From assembly GCA_958403385.1 (NCBI GenBank), contig CATXXC010000014.1, forward strand, positions 1 through 64,000: a stretch of 64,000 bases of DNA, written 5' to 3'. This document shows, piece after piece, positions 26,151-35,858 of this stretch. Position numbers and translations under genes: made by a program. The number at the start of each line of letters is the position of its first letter. Within the stretch, counting starts at the first letter, position 1. The notes under the pieces are model-generated. The model searched no databases and was not told where the DNA came from. It worked only from the letters and a program-made list of their open reading frames with translations. This DNA is from an uncultured Collinsella sp. GTDB taxonomy: Bacteria; Actinomycetota; Coriobacteriia; Coriobacteriales; Coriobacteriaceae.

Positions 26151-26903
26151 CTAGAACGCAAACGCGGCCGCGATGTCGCAAGAAATCAGCAGGTCGGCAT
26201 TTGCATCCTGATCGGTGGGAGCAAGGTTGCATATGGCCAGCGTATCGCCGGTAAAGTATCGCGTAAGGCCTGCCGCCGGATACACCACGAGCGAGGTCCC
26301 GCCCACAATGAGGGCATCGGCCGCGGCGATGGCGGCAACGGCACCGGTCAGCACATGTTCATCGAGCGGCTCTTCGTAGAGCACCACATCGGGCTTGATG
26401 CGGCCGCCGCACGCGGGGCACGCAGGCACGCCCGCGGCATCCTCGTGCTCGCGCGAGCAAATCCACTCGGCGCTATAGACCGTGCCGCACGACTGGCAAA
26501 TGTTGCGATGGACCGATCCGTGCAACTCAAACACGCGCTGCGAGCCCGCCATCTGATGCAAGCCGTCGATGTTTTGCGTCACCACGGCATCAAGCTTACC
26601 GGCGCGCTCCAGCTCGGCCAGCTTGGTGTGGCAGCGGTTGGGTTTAGCGTTAAGCGCGATCATCTTGGTGCGGTAAAAGTCGAAGAACTCCGCCGGATGC
26701 GCCTCGTAAAAGCTATGCGACAGCATGGTCTCGGGCGGATAGGCAAACTGCTGGTGATACAGGCCGTCCACGCTGCGGAAATCGGGAATGCCACTTGCCG
26801 TAGAAACGCCAGCGCCGCCAAAGAAGACCACGCGCTTGTGGGTGTCAAACAGATCCGCCAGCGCGGCGGAGGCCTGCCTGGGGTCCGATATTGCCTGCGT
26901 CAT
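26151..26903 (-). CDS. cobB: NAD-dependent protein deacylase (sirtuin, CobB/Sir2 family)
   Basis: 250 residues. NAD-binding GGAGVSTASGIPDFRS (~30-45), catalytic-region TQNIDGLHQMAG near residue 112 with the active His in FELHGSVH, and a zinc site CQSC ... CPAC (~140-170). It removes acyl groups from lysines using NAD and links metabolism to protein regulation. Length is normal for the family. It may share transcripts with folPK downstream. Confidence 0.92.
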   Translation of the reverse strand: MTQAISDPRQASAALADLFDTHKRVVFFGGAGVSTASGIPDFRSVDGLYHQQFAYPPETMLSHSFYEAHPAEFFDFYRTKMIALNAKPNRCHTKLAELERAGKLDAVVTQNIDGLHQMAGSQRVFELHGSVHRNICQSCGTVYSAEWICSREHEDAAGVPACPACGGRIKPDVVLYEEPLDEHVLTGAVAAIAAADALIVGGTSLVVYPAAGLTRYFTGDTLAICNLAPTDQDANADLLISCDIAAAFAF

Positions 26904-27038
26904 ATGAGTCCTCCGTCCTTGTTAGTCGGGCAGCGTTGAGCGACGTCCCAGCATGCGGCCTTTAAGTCAGCATGCGCGGATCCCACCCCGCCCCTGTTGC
27001 GCTAATCTTAAGCCTGCCAACCCCGTCGAAAGGACACC

Positions 27039-27857
27039 ATGCCTCAGACTTACACTTTCGCCTCGTGGAACATCAACGGCCTGCGCGCCGTGCTCAAAAA
27101 GGACCCGAGCTTTATCCAGATCGCGCAAGAACTCGACGTCGATATCCTGGCGCTGCAAGAGACCAAGTTGCAAGAAGGCCAGGTCGATATTGACCTGCCC
27201 GGCTATCACCAAACCTGGAGCTACGCCGAGCGTAAAGGCTATTCGGGCACCGCGGTCTTTAGCCGCCAGGAGCCGCTGCGCGTACTGTGCGCCGATGCGC
27301 TGCTGCCCTACGCCGGCGAAGGCGAGGCGGCCGTGCTCGTCGCCCAAGCCGCAACCGAGGGCCGCGTCTGCGCGCTCGAGTTCGACAAATTCTGGTTTGT
27401 GGATGTCTACACGCCCAACGCACAAAATGAGCTCGCGCGCATCGACGTGCGTATGGCCTGGGACGATGCCTACCGCGGCTTTTTGAACGCGCTCGAGCGC
27501 GAGACCGGCAAACCCGTCGTAACCTGCGGCGACTTTAACGTGGCGCATGAGGAGATCGACCTTAAGAACCCCAAGTCCAACCGCGGCAACGCAGGCTTTT
27601 CGGACGAGGAACGCGGCAAGTTTACCGAGCTGCTCAACGCCGGCTTTACCGATACCTGGCGCGCGGCAAACCCCGACGTCGAGGGCGTCTACAGCTGGTG
27701 GAGCTATCGCTTTAATGCCCGCAAGAACAACGCCGGCTGGCGCATCGATTACTTCCTGGTAAGCGACGCAATCGCCGACAACGTACGCGACACCGGCATC
27801 CGCGGCGACATCTTCGGCAGCGACCACTGCCCCGTCACCCTCACGCTAGAACTCTAG
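27039..27857 (+). CDS. xth: Exodeoxyribonuclease III / AP endonuclease
   Basis: 272 residues of the endonuclease/exonuclease/phosphatase fold. ASWNINGLRAVL at the N-terminus, LALQETKL (metal-binding Glu), VDVYTPNAQNE, CGDFNVAHEEIDL and SDHCPVTL at the end carry the active-site residues. It repairs abasic sites and trims 3' ends in DNA. Single gene with AAAGGA upstream. Confidence 0.94.
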   Translation: MPQTYTFASWNINGLRAVLKKDPSFIQIAQELDVDILALQETKLQEGQVDIDLPGYHQTWSYAERKGYSGTAVFSRQEPLRVLCADALLPYAGEGEAAVLVAQAATEGRVCALEFDKFWFVDVYTPNAQNELARIDVRMAWDDAYRGFLNALERETGKPVVTCGDFNVAHEEIDLKNPKSNRGNAGFSDEERGKFTELLNAGFTDTWRAANPDVEGVYSWWSYRFNARKNNAGWRIDYFLVSDAIADNVRDTGIRGDIFGSDHCPVTLTLEL

Positions 27858-27919
27858 CCCCAAGTAATTCCTGGGGGGACAGAGGAAAACAGATTGTGTG
27901 GCCCCTCTCCCCCTATAAG

Positions 27920-27982
27920 TTGCGGTGGAATAGTTCCTGTTTGGGCAGCAAATAGCCAAAAACGAGAACTATTCCACCGCAA
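27920..27982. repeat. 17-bp perfect inverted repeat with 29-bp loop
   Basis: TTGCGGTGGAATAGTTC (27920-27936) and GAACTATTCCACCGCAA (27966-27982) lie between the 3' ends of the convergent exonuclease and ECF genes. No T-run is present, so it is probably a member of a dispersed repeat family rather than a classical terminator. Confidence 0.8.
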
Positions 27983-28006
27983 GTTCGTGAGGGAATGCGA
28001 AATGCC

Positions 28007-28720
28007 TTACAGCCCGTATTTCACGACGACACGGTTAATGCGGCGACACCAAGGCTTGTACAAGGCGGCCAAAAACACGCAGGTCGCAAGGCCGTGCGTA
28101 ATATCGAACGGCACTGCCGTGGCAAGACGCGCCGCGGCACCCGCCCAAGTAAGCGGCTGTACAAAACCAATGATGTCATACGCGTTGATCACGACGCCAT
28201 AGAGCAGGCCCGACGCAAAGCCGTACGCCAGCAGCGCTGGCATGCGCACGGTGCCGTCGGCGCGGTCGAACGCACCCGCATACGCCAGCACACCGCCAAC
28301 GTATCCCACGAGCCCCCAGGCATACATCTGCCACGGCGTCCACATGCCCTGTCCAAAAAAGAAATTGCTGGTCAGCGCCGCCAGCGCGCCAACTATAAAA
28401 CCATTACGGCGGCCAAGCGTCGCCCCCGCGATAATGGCGATAGCGCTCACCGGTTTAAAGTCGGGAATGGGCCCAAACAGGATGCGCCCCGCCGCCGCCA
28501 GCGCCGCCAGCACCAGCGTGGGCATAATCTGGCGCAAACCCGGACGAGATGCCTCGTAACCCGCAAAGAACAGCGCGAGCACCAGCGCCACCACGACCAG
28601 CATGGCAAGTGCCGCCTGCTCAACGCCCGCTAGCAACGCCGCAGCCATCACCGCTGGCACCGCCAGCAGCAACGGGATCTCCAGTTTTGTAAGCAGGCGC
28701 GCGACGCGATAATCCGTCAT
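28007..28720 (-). CDS. ECF transporter substrate-binding (S) component
   Basis: 237 residues from ATG 28720; upstream codons overlap the ATPase gene. It is hydrophobic throughout, with about six to eight membrane segments. FGPIPDFKPVSAIAIIAGATLG and the FFFGQGMWTPWQM stretch resemble S components of vitamin-type ECF importers. It is third in a T-A-S operon, 4 bp after the double ATPase. The vitamin or precursor bound cannot be told from the sequence. Confidence 0.82.
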   Translation of the reverse strand: MTDYRVARLLTKLEIPLLLAVPAVMAAALLAGVEQAALAMLVVVALVLALFFAGYEASRPGLRQIMPTLVLAALAAAGRILFGPIPDFKPVSAIAIIAGATLGRRNGFIVGALAALTSNFFFGQGMWTPWQMYAWGLVGYVGGVLAYAGAFDRADGTVRMPALLAYGFASGLLYGVVINAYDIIGFVQPLTWAGAAARLATAVPFDITHGLATCVFLAALYKPWCRRINRVVVKYGL

Positions 28721-28724
28721 CCCA

Positions 28725-30368
28725 TCACGCCCTATAAAACACGTTGTCGGCAAAGAAGTCGGCCGGCGGCTCCATGCAGGCGATCTCACCGTCAAACATC
28801 ATGGCAATGTCATCGGCAACCTGCTCGGCAAAATCCAGATCGTGCGTGGCCATAATGACGGTGCCGCCAGCCTTCGCATGGTCACGCAGGGCGCGGGCGA
28901 TGATGCGGCGGCTCTCCAGGTCCAAGCCCTTCGTGGGCTCGTCAAGCAGCAGCAGCTCGGGGCCGATCAGCAGCAGCTTTGCCAGTGCGAGCAGCTGGCG
29001 CTGTCCGCCCGAGAGGTCGTAGGGGTGGCGCGTCTCCAGGCCGTCCAATCCCAGTTGCGCCGCACGCTCCCGCGCCAAGTTCTCGTCATATCCGCAGGTC
29101 GAAGCCCATTCTATCAGCTCATCGCGAACCGTCTCGGCAACCAGCAATGCTTTGGGATTCTGAGGCAGCAGCGCCGCCGAGGCCGCCCCGCGCACCATGC
29201 GGCCGCGCTGCAGCTTGGCGGTCTTCGCCAGCACCGAAAGCATTGTCGACTTGCCGCAGCCGTTACCGCCCGCAACCGCATGCACCGCGCCAGCCGAAAA
29301 CGACGCATCGAGCCCGCGCAGCACCCAACCGCCCGCGCGATCGTAGCGAAACCAGCTCCCTGCCAGGGTGGTAGCCGACCCAGCGTGCATTTTTTGGAGT
29401 ATTCTGCTTCCATCCGTGCGCGGGAAGGCTTCCGAGCCGTTCTCGAGCGACGTTTGCGCCACAAATTCAGACGATTTGTCCAATTCCGAACTTTTTTTCG
29501 CGCTCGATACGTCCCCGGGCGGCTCCAGAGAGCCCAAATTGTCCTCACGCCTGCTGAATACTCCTTTATTTGCACATCGGATGGCACCCCACCCCAACAT
29601 GTCATCGGACAACAGCGATTCTCGGCGTCCCAAAGAAGCCATATCCGCCACCTCGCGCACGCGACCGTCCTCAATCCGGTACGCACACGTCGCGTATTCG
29701 AGCATTGGGCGCGGCTGATGCGTCGCCACAACAACCGTGCAGCCCAGCTCGCGATTCACGCGAAACAGCGCATGCAGAAAACTCTTCTCGGCAACGGGGT
29801 CGAGCTGAGACGTGGGCTCATCGAGCAGCAGCACGCGCGGACGCAGCGCCAAGACGGCGGCAAGCGACAGCAGCTGCTTGCGACCACCCGAAAGCGTATC
29901 GGTATCGCGGTGGAGCCAATCCTCCAGCCCAAAGAAATAGCTGGTCTCGGCCACGCGACGACGCATCTCGTCACGCGCTAGCCCCAAGTTTTCCAGGCCA
30001 AACGCCATCTCGTGCCACACGGTCTCGCACACAATCTGGTTCTCGGGATCCTGAAACACATAGCCCACGCGCTCCGCGGACGTCCGAACATCCATGTCGG
30101 CAACGCTCTCGCCCAGCACGCGCAGTTCGCCAGCGCGCTCGCCCGTCGGCGCGATCTCGGGTTTGAGCAGCGAGAGTAGCGTCGACTTGCCCGAACCGGT
30201 ACCGCCAACAAGCAGCGCAAACGCACCTTGGGAAACACGCCAATCAAGCCCCTCGAGCACCGGTGCCTCGGCCCCGGGATAGGCAAAACTAAGGCCCCGC
30301 ACCTCAATCGCAGGCACATCGGAGCCGCACGCCCCGCCCGTTACCGAGCAGCTATCCAACCGAGCCAT
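28725..30368 (-). CDS. ECF transporter ATPase, two fused ABC domains (EcfA-EcfA')
   Basis: 547 residues with two complete nucleotide-binding domains. Domain 1 (~20-240): GGTGSGKSTLLSLL, signature LSGGRKQ, Walker B VLLLDEPTSQLDP. Domain 2 (~330-540): AGGNGCGKSTMLSV, LSGGQRQ and LLLLDEPTKGLD. A ~90-residue linker of low complexity separates them. It energises vitamin uptake together with the adjacent T and S components. The start overlaps the EcfT stop by one base. In many bacteria the two ATPases are separate genes; fused forms are also known. Confidence 0.9.
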   Translation of the reverse strand: MARLDSCSVTGGACGSDVPAIEVRGLSFAYPGAEAPVLEGLDWRVSQGAFALLVGGTGSGKSTLLSLLKPEIAPTGERAGELRVLGESVADMDVRTSAERVGYVFQDPENQIVCETVWHEMAFGLENLGLARDEMRRRVAETSYFFGLEDWLHRDTDTLSGGRKQLLSLAAVLALRPRVLLLDEPTSQLDPVAEKSFLHALFRVNRELGCTVVVATHQPRPMLEYATCAYRIEDGRVREVADMASLGRRESLLSDDMLGWGAIRCANKGVFSRREDNLGSLEPPGDVSSAKKSSELDKSSEFVAQTSLENGSEAFPRTDGSRILQKMHAGSATTLAGSWFRYDRAGGWVLRGLDASFSAGAVHAVAGGNGCGKSTMLSVLAKTAKLQRGRMVRGAASAALLPQNPKALLVAETVRDELIEWASTCGYDENLARERAAQLGLDGLETRHPYDLSGGQRQLLALAKLLLIGPELLLLDEPTKGLDLESRRIIARALRDHAKAGGTVIMATHDLDFAEQVADDIAMMFDGEIACMEPPADFFADNVFYRA

Positions 30369-31255
30369 CAGCCAAACCTCTTCTCATCAATCGCGTGCAA
30401 CGCGCAAGGCAGCACCATCCAGGCAGCGTACACGACATAGCCCGGCCACGGCGCCGGCACCGAGAGCTGCGGATAAAACGAATACTGCGTCGTCGCGGTC
30501 CACGCCACCGCCACCGCGGCAGCACCAAACAGCGCAAGCCCAACCAGCGCGGCAACGTCGCTGCGCCCCAGCCGATACCGCGCATACGTCGTACGACGCG
30601 TCGCGGCGCCCCACCCGCGCGAGCGCATCGCGTCCGCGCGCTCCAACGAATCTTCCATGCCCCAGCCCATCAATGCACTCGATGCCCGCAGGCGCGAGCG
30701 CACGGGGTCGGCCGGCGCGCGGCCCGGCACATCAATCGCATCCTGCACCGCCAGCACCGTACGGCCGCGGCGCAAAAACTGCGGGATAAGCCTCATGCAC
30801 ATCGAGATCATGAGCGCGATCACCGGTGCGGCGTTACCCAAAAGCGCGAGCACCTTGTCGTATTCGAGCATCGACGCCGCGGCCTCAAACCACAGCACGC
30901 TCGCCACAAACAGCCCGCCCATGCACAGGCCGTATACCATGCTCTCCAGATACACCGCGCGCATGCCAATACGGAACAGCTCCGTCGAGCCCGAGGCACT
31001 AAACAGTGGATTGACCAGCGCGATAATCAAAATCACCGGCAGCTGCCAGCGAAGTGCGCCCAGCGTGCGGGCAGCCCCACGCGTCGCAAATCCATACGCC
31101 AACCCGCCCGCAAGTGACAGCGCAATCAGCACCGGCTGCATCGAGAACATGGTGAGCCCCAGCGTCAGCACTATATAGAGCGCCGGCACAGCTGGATGCG
31201 ACATCGAGAATGCCGCGACGGGCTCGCCGCCAAACTCCTCTCGTATGTTGTCCAC
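30368..31255 (-). CDS. ecfT: ECF transporter transmembrane (T) component
   Basis: About 295 residues using GTG 31255, which has a G-rich stretch upstream; ATG 31204 is the alternative, and a longer frame reaches 31423. Several membrane segments are followed by coupling-helix features (GMEDSLERADAMRSRGWG, the Ala/Ser-Arg-Gly region typical of EcfT). It couples the ATPases to the S component. First gene of the operon, divergent from glmU; the shared region 31256-31451 should contain both promoters. Confidence 0.82.
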   Translation of the reverse strand: MDNIREEFGGEPVAAFSMSHPAVPALYIVLTLGLTMFSMQPVLIALSLAGGLAYGFATRGAARTLGALRWQLPVILIIALVNPLFSASGSTELFRIGMRAVYLESMVYGLCMGGLFVASVLWFEAAASMLEYDKVLALLGNAAPVIALMISMCMRLIPQFLRRGRTVLAVQDAIDVPGRAPADPVRSRLRASSALMGWGMEDSLERADAMRSRGWGAATRRTTYARYRLGRSDVAALVGLALFGAAAVAVAWTATTQYSFYPQLSVPAPWPGYVVYAAWMVLPCALHAIDEKRFG

Positions 31256-31451
31256 GGGCACCCCCGTCCCCTCGCTCAAACGACAGCTCCGCAGCACCGC
31301 CGCCATGCACGGCCAGCGCAAACGCCACGCCGGCGGCGCAAGCCTCAACCGCCGCAATCCAATCGTTACGCGCTCAACATATGCCTGCGGTATCATATTG
31401 CGCCGTGTATCGTTTCCAAGCACACGTCTCTATAACGTAACAGGAGATCAC

Positions 31452-32864
31452 ATGGACGCAACCGCAATTATCCTCGCTGCCGGCGAGGGCACCCGCATGA
31501 AGTCGAACCACTGCAAGGTTTCGCACAAGATCCTGGGTAAGCCCATGGTCCAGTGGATCGTCGACGCTACCATCAAGGCCGGCTGCAGCCGCGTCGTGGT
31601 CGTCATCGGCAGCCACGCCGACGAGATGCGCGCCCTTATCGACGGCACCTACGCCAACAGCGCCACCAAGGTCGAGTGCGTCGAGCAGACCGAGCGCCTG
31701 GGCACCGGCCACGCCGTGAAGGTCGCGCTCGAGGCCTGCGGCATCACGCAAGGCCCTGTCGTCGTGCTCAACGGCGACTTGCCGCTCATCACCGCCGACA
31801 CCGTCGCCAAGTTCGCGCAGACCGTCGCCACCGGCGAACTCGCCTGCACCGTCATGACCATGACCCCGCCTGATCCCTTCGGCTACGGCCGCATCAAGCT
31901 GGGCGCCGATGGTCAGATCGAGCGCATCATCGAGCAGAAGGACTGCACGCCCGAGCAGGCCGCCACGCTGCTGGAGTGCAACGCCGGCTGCTACGCCTTT
32001 GACGGCGCGCAGCTCGCCGCCCACATTAACGAGATCGGCAACGACAACGCGCAGTCCGAGTACTACCTGCCCGACATGCTCGAAATCCTCAAGGGTCACG
32101 GCCAGGTGGTCTCCATCTTCCACTGCGACGACTACCGCGACGGCCTGGGCGTCAACAGCCGCATTCAGCTCGCGCAGCTCACCGCCATCGCGCGCGACCG
32201 CATCAACGAGCACTGGATGGCCGAGGGCGTCACGTTCATCGATCCCACGCAGGCCTGGATCGGTCCCGATGCCGTCATCGGCCGCGACACCGTCGTGTGG
32301 CCGCAGACGCACCTAATCGGCCACGTCACCGTGGGCGAGGAGTGCCAGCTCGGCCCCAACAGCCGCCTCACCGACACCACCGTCGGCAGCGGCTGCACCA
32401 TCGATGAAACCATCGCCGTCGAGGCCGTCATCGAGAACGGCGTCGACTGCGGCCCGCGCGCCTACCTGCGCCCGGGCACCCATATGCTCGACGGCTCCAA
32501 GGCCGGCACGCACGTGGAGATCAAGAAGTCCACGATCGGCGAGGGCTCTAAGGTGCCGCACCTGTCCTACATCGGCGACACCACCATGGGCTCCGGCGTC
32601 AACGTGGGCGCGGGCTCCATCACCTGCAACTACGACGGCGTGCACAAGCACAAGACCGTCATCGGCAAGGATGCCTTCATCGGCTCCGACACCATGATGG
32701 TCGCGCCCGCCCAGATTGGCGACGGCGCGCTCGTGGCCGCCGGCTCCGTCATCACCGAGCCGGTCCCGGCAGACGCACTCGGTCTGGGTCGTGCCCGCCA
32801 GATAAATATTGAGGGCTGGGCCGCCGATTATCGCCGCCGTCTGCACGAGGACGACGAGGTATAA
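31452..32864 (+). CDS. glmU: Bifunctional GlcNAc-1-P uridylyltransferase / GlcN-1-P acetyltransferase
   Basis: 470 residues from ATG 31452 behind ACAGGAGATCAC. The N-terminal nucleotidyltransferase has IILAAGEGTRMKS; the C-terminal left-handed beta-helix consists of hexapeptide repeats (from ~250) with the acetyltransferase site RPGTHM, KKSTIGEGSKVPHLSYIGD and NYDG. It makes UDP-GlcNAc for peptidoglycan. Followed by its own terminator and then prs, a common neighbour in Gram-positive bacteria. Confidence 0.96.
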   Translation: MDATAIILAAGEGTRMKSNHCKVSHKILGKPMVQWIVDATIKAGCSRVVVVIGSHADEMRALIDGTYANSATKVECVEQTERLGTGHAVKVALEACGITQGPVVVLNGDLPLITADTVAKFAQTVATGELACTVMTMTPPDPFGYGRIKLGADGQIERIIEQKDCTPEQAATLLECNAGCYAFDGAQLAAHINEIGNDNAQSEYYLPDMLEILKGHGQVVSIFHCDDYRDGLGVNSRIQLAQLTAIARDRINEHWMAEGVTFIDPTQAWIGPDAVIGRDTVVWPQTHLIGHVTVGEECQLGPNSRLTDTTVGSGCTIDETIAVEAVIENGVDCGPRAYLRPGTHMLDGSKAGTHVEIKKSTIGEGSKVPHLSYIGDTTMGSGVNVGAGSITCNYDGVHKHKTVIGKDAFIGSDTMMVAPAQIGDGALVAAGSVITEPVPADALGLGRARQINIEGWAADYRRRLHEDDEV

Positions 32865-32881
32865 CGTTTTACCAAGCATCT

Positions 32882-32914
32882 AAGGAGCTGTTCCCATGGG
32901 GGCGGCTCCTTTTT
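32882..32914 (+). terminator. Intrinsic terminator of glmU
   Basis: AAGGAGC ... GCTCCTT with inner CCATGG followed by TTTTT, 17 bp after the stop. Confidence 0.78.
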
Positions 32915-33055
32915 CTATCATGATCTGCGCAACCGGATGAGTGGTCGGTTCGTGTCCGTTGACGGTAAAGACGTTATCAAGACCCGATTAACCCCGCCGC
33001 GCGGTTACAATGCAACAAGGCATCTATATGGCATTCGATATAAAGGAGAAGGGTA

Positions 33056-34042
33056 ATGCCGATTAATGATCCCGAGAAGTCGGAGAATATGCGCAAGTCC
33101 ATCCGCGTGTATTCCGGTTCCTCCAACCGTCCCCTCGCTCAGAAGATCGCTGAGTACCTTGGGGTCGAGCTTTCGGGCCTTACGCTAAAGCAGTTCGCCA
33201 ACGGTGAGATTTACGCCCGCTACGACGAGACCGTCCGCGGCGCCGACGTCTTCCTGATTCAGTCCGTGGCCGGCGGCAACGTCAACGACATGCTCATGGA
33301 GCTGCTCATCGCCACCGACGCTGCCAAGCGCGCATCCGCCCGCTCCATCACCGCCGTCATCACCCACTACGGCTATGCCCGCCAGGACCGCAAGGCCGGC
33401 CCGCGCGAGCCCATCACCGCCCGCCTCGTCGCCAACCTGCTCGAGCGCGCTGGCGTCAACCGCATCATCACCCTCGACCTGCACCAGGGCCAGATTCAGG
33501 GCTTCTTCGATATCCCGGTTAACCACCTGTCCGCGCTGCCGCTGTTTGGCCAGTACTACAACGACATGCACTTCGACACCGACAACCTGGTTGTCGTCTC
33601 CCCCGATGTGGGCCGCGCCAAGGCCGCCAAGAAGCTGTCCGACATGCTCGGCTGCGACCTGGCCATCGCCCACAAGGGCCGTCCGCGCCACAACGCCGCC
33701 GAGGTCATGGGCATCATCGGTGACATCAAGGGCAAGACCTGCATCATCAACGACGACATGATCGACACCGCTGGCACCCTGTGCGCCAACGTCAAGGAGC
33801 TCAAGGCTATGGGCGCTGGCGACATCTACGTCTGCGCCACCCACGGCATCTTCTCCGGTCCGGCCATCGAGCGTCTGAACGACGCCCCGATCGTCGAGTG
33901 CCTCGTCACCGACGCCATTCCCGTCGAGGTCGGCGGCAAAATCAAGACCATCTCGGTCGCCGAGGAGTTCGCTCAGGCCATCTCCGCCGTTTACCACGAG
34001 GAGCCCGTCTCCACGCTCGTCGGCGGCGACTTCGCGCTGTAA
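33056..34042 (+). CDS. prs: Ribose-phosphate pyrophosphokinase
   Basis: 328 residues. It makes PRPP from ribose-5-phosphate and ATP for purine, pyrimidine, His, Trp and NAD synthesis. Motifs: LKQFANGEIYARYDETVRG, the catalytic loop YARQDRKAGPREPITA and the PRPP-binding site CIINDDMIDTAGTL. ATAAAGGAGAAGGGT precedes ATG 33056. Alone in its transcription unit. Confidence 0.96.
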   Translation: MPINDPEKSENMRKSIRVYSGSSNRPLAQKIAEYLGVELSGLTLKQFANGEIYARYDETVRGADVFLIQSVAGGNVNDMLMELLIATDAAKRASARSITAVITHYGYARQDRKAGPREPITARLVANLLERAGVNRIITLDLHQGQIQGFFDIPVNHLSALPLFGQYYNDMHFDTDNLVVVSPDVGRAKAAKKLSDMLGCDLAIAHKGRPRHNAAEVMGIIGDIKGKTCIINDDMIDTAGTLCANVKELKAMGAGDIYVCATHGIFSGPAIERLNDAPIVECLVTDAIPVEVGGKIKTISVAEEFAQAISAVYHEEPVSTLVGGDFAL

Positions 34043-34075
34043 TCCAGCGTGCATCTCATCATCTTTGGTGTTTTT

Positions 34076-34107
34076 AAAGGGTCGGAAGCTCGCTTCCGAC
34101 CCTTTTT
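34076..34107 (+). terminator. Intrinsic terminator of prs
   Basis: AAAGGGTCGGAAGC-TC-GCTTCCGACCCTTTTT: near-perfect stem with T-run 33 bp after the stop. Confidence 0.9.
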
Positions 34108-34127
34108 CTACCCCTCGACAACCTTCC

Positions 34128-34331
34128 CTGGACAATTAGTTCAGATACGTATTTTTTTAAAGCTCCAAAGGCCGTTCTGAGCCTTCTGAGCTCCCCGGCG
34201 AACGCCATACTGCCCAAAGCTCATCGCTTTCGAGTACGACCGCCGCATATTTACCCTCAAATCGCCCTCGAAAGCCCTTAGAAACGCCTCGAACGCCCGC
34301 CGTCTTATACGTATCTGAACTAACTGTCCAG
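34128..34331. mobile_element. MITE-like element, 204 bp, left of the DUF559-like gene
   Basis: 25-bp terminal inverted repeats with one mismatch: CTGGACAATTAGTTCAGATA at 34128 and its partner ending CTGAACTAACTGTCCAG at 34331. A second element with the same termini and almost the same length (35654-35858) lies on the other side of the next gene, but the interiors are not alike. No transposase is encoded. Element status is inferred from structure. Confidence 0.7.
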
Positions 34332-34493
34332 TAGCTATCGTCAACCTTCGCGGCAGAGCTCAATTTCCTGCAATCCCCTCAACCGATTCCACCGATTTCA
34401 TAACACCCAGCCGTTCATGGCGCGCAGCGCCCCGCTGAGCGAAAAGAACGGTATGGCGGTCGCATTCTGCCGCCAACTTAGTACGTTATAGCT

Positions 34494-35621
34494 ATGACGA
34501 CCGTGATTTCACATCTCTCCGCCCTCCGCGCAATTCGTCGCGCACGACGGGCGTACTCTGCCCTACCCTGGGACTCCGTTGATAGCGAACAGCAAGCACA
34601 GGCCTTGGCTGGCTGCATTCCCAACAATGACGCGATAGACTTTGGCGCACTTTCGATACTCGACGCCTGGAATGAAGATGATTCCGAACTGCTCGATCTT
34701 CTCGTTTCAAACGAAGACAACAGGCGCCCCGACAAGCGACTTCTTCAGCATATTCTCTCCACTCCTCTTCCTGAAGGTGCAATTATGCACGTCGAGGCCG
34801 ACATCTACGCAACGTCTCCTGCCATGACAGCCATGCTTTGTTCTAAAAATGAATCGGTCGCCAAAACCTTGATGCTCCTTATGGAGCTGCTCGGAACCTA
34901 CTCCCTTCCGCCCGAGGCAACCTACCCCATCGCCTATGACGACATCTGGCCCAAGGGCGATAGCTGCGCAGCGACGGGCGATCTTGATTGCCTGGGCGGC
35001 CAGTCGGCAGCCAAACAGCAGAACGAAACCCGCTACGAACAGGCGCACTACAAATGCGAGCCCGCCACGACCATCGAAGATCTCGAGGCGGTCGCGCGCT
35101 TCGCCAAAAGTAGCTCATACACCTCGTTTCGCACGGCAGTCAAGCTTGCCCGACCCGGATCTGCATCCCCAGCCGAATCCCTAATGTTAGCCGTTCTCGG
35201 AGCGCCCATGCGCTTTGGCGGATTCGGATGTTGCAGCCTGCCCATGGGAGGCCTGCTACTCAACTATCGAATCGACTTCGACACTCTTGCGGTTAACATG
35301 TCCTCCGGCATCCCTTACGCCATCTGCGACCTATATTGCCCGGCCGCCGGAGTCGACAACGAATACAACGGAATTGGGCATGAGCTTCAAAACGCTCGCA
35401 TCCACGATGGCAATCGAAATAATGGCCTCAAGGCAATGGGCATCCACGTCCTGGTTATCAATCGCGACCAAATGAAAGACCTTGTTGCACTCGAAGCCTT
35501 CGCCCAAACGATGCATCGACTCGCAGGAGTCCGATTCCGATATCGCATCAAGGGCTATCGCAAGCGTCAGGCCGCTTGGCTCAACGCTCTGCGGGCCGGA
35601 ATCGGCCTTGCGCCGGTCTAA
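34494..35621 (+). CDS. Unknown protein with DUF559/Vsr-like endonuclease C-terminus
   Basis: 375 residues. The N-terminal two thirds is not recognised. The region ~265-350 (ICDLYCPAAGVDNEYNGIGH ... DGNRNNGLKAMGIHVLVIN) follows the D-x..E-Y-x-G-x2-H ... D-x2-R ... L-x3-G pattern of the DUF559/Vsr branch of PD-(D/E)XK nucleases. No ribosome-binding site precedes ATG 34494, while a TTATAG-like box sits just upstream, so it may be translated from a leaderless message. It is flanked on both sides by 204-205-bp elements with common ends. Function unknown; abortive infection or DNA repair are only guesses. Confidence 0.6.
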   Translation: MTTVISHLSALRAIRRARRAYSALPWDSVDSEQQAQALAGCIPNNDAIDFGALSILDAWNEDDSELLDLLVSNEDNRRPDKRLLQHILSTPLPEGAIMHVEADIYATSPAMTAMLCSKNESVAKTLMLLMELLGTYSLPPEATYPIAYDDIWPKGDSCAATGDLDCLGGQSAAKQQNETRYEQAHYKCEPATTIEDLEAVARFAKSSSYTSFRTAVKLARPGSASPAESLMLAVLGAPMRFGGFGCCSLPMGGLLLNYRIDFDTLAVNMSSGIPYAICDLYCPAAGVDNEYNGIGHELQNARIHDGNRNNGLKAMGIHVLVINRDQMKDLVALEAFAQTMHRLAGVRFRYRIKGYRKRQAAWLNALRAGIGLAPV

Positions 35622-35653
35622 ACGGCGAATCACCCGTGCGCCGTCGAACAGGG

Positions 35654-35858
35654 CTGGACAGTTAGTTCAAATACGTATAAATAGACACATTGAATTAGGC
35701 TGTTTTGCAGCTATCTCTATACCATTCGCCCTATTTGAAAGCGGGGTAGACTTCAAAACAGCGTCATATGGACTAACTAAAGTTCCAAAACAACGTATCG
35801 GCATTGAATTGAGCAATTCGAGTCCTCAGAACTTATACGTATCCGAACTAACTGTCCA
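35654..35858. mobile_element. MITE-like element, 205 bp, right of the DUF559-like gene
   Basis: Termini TGGACAGTTAGTTCAAATA at 35655 and CGAACTAACTGTCCA ending 35858 form a ~26-bp inverted repeat with two mismatches. They match the termini of 34128-34331. The AT-rich interior differs from that copy. Confidence 0.7.
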
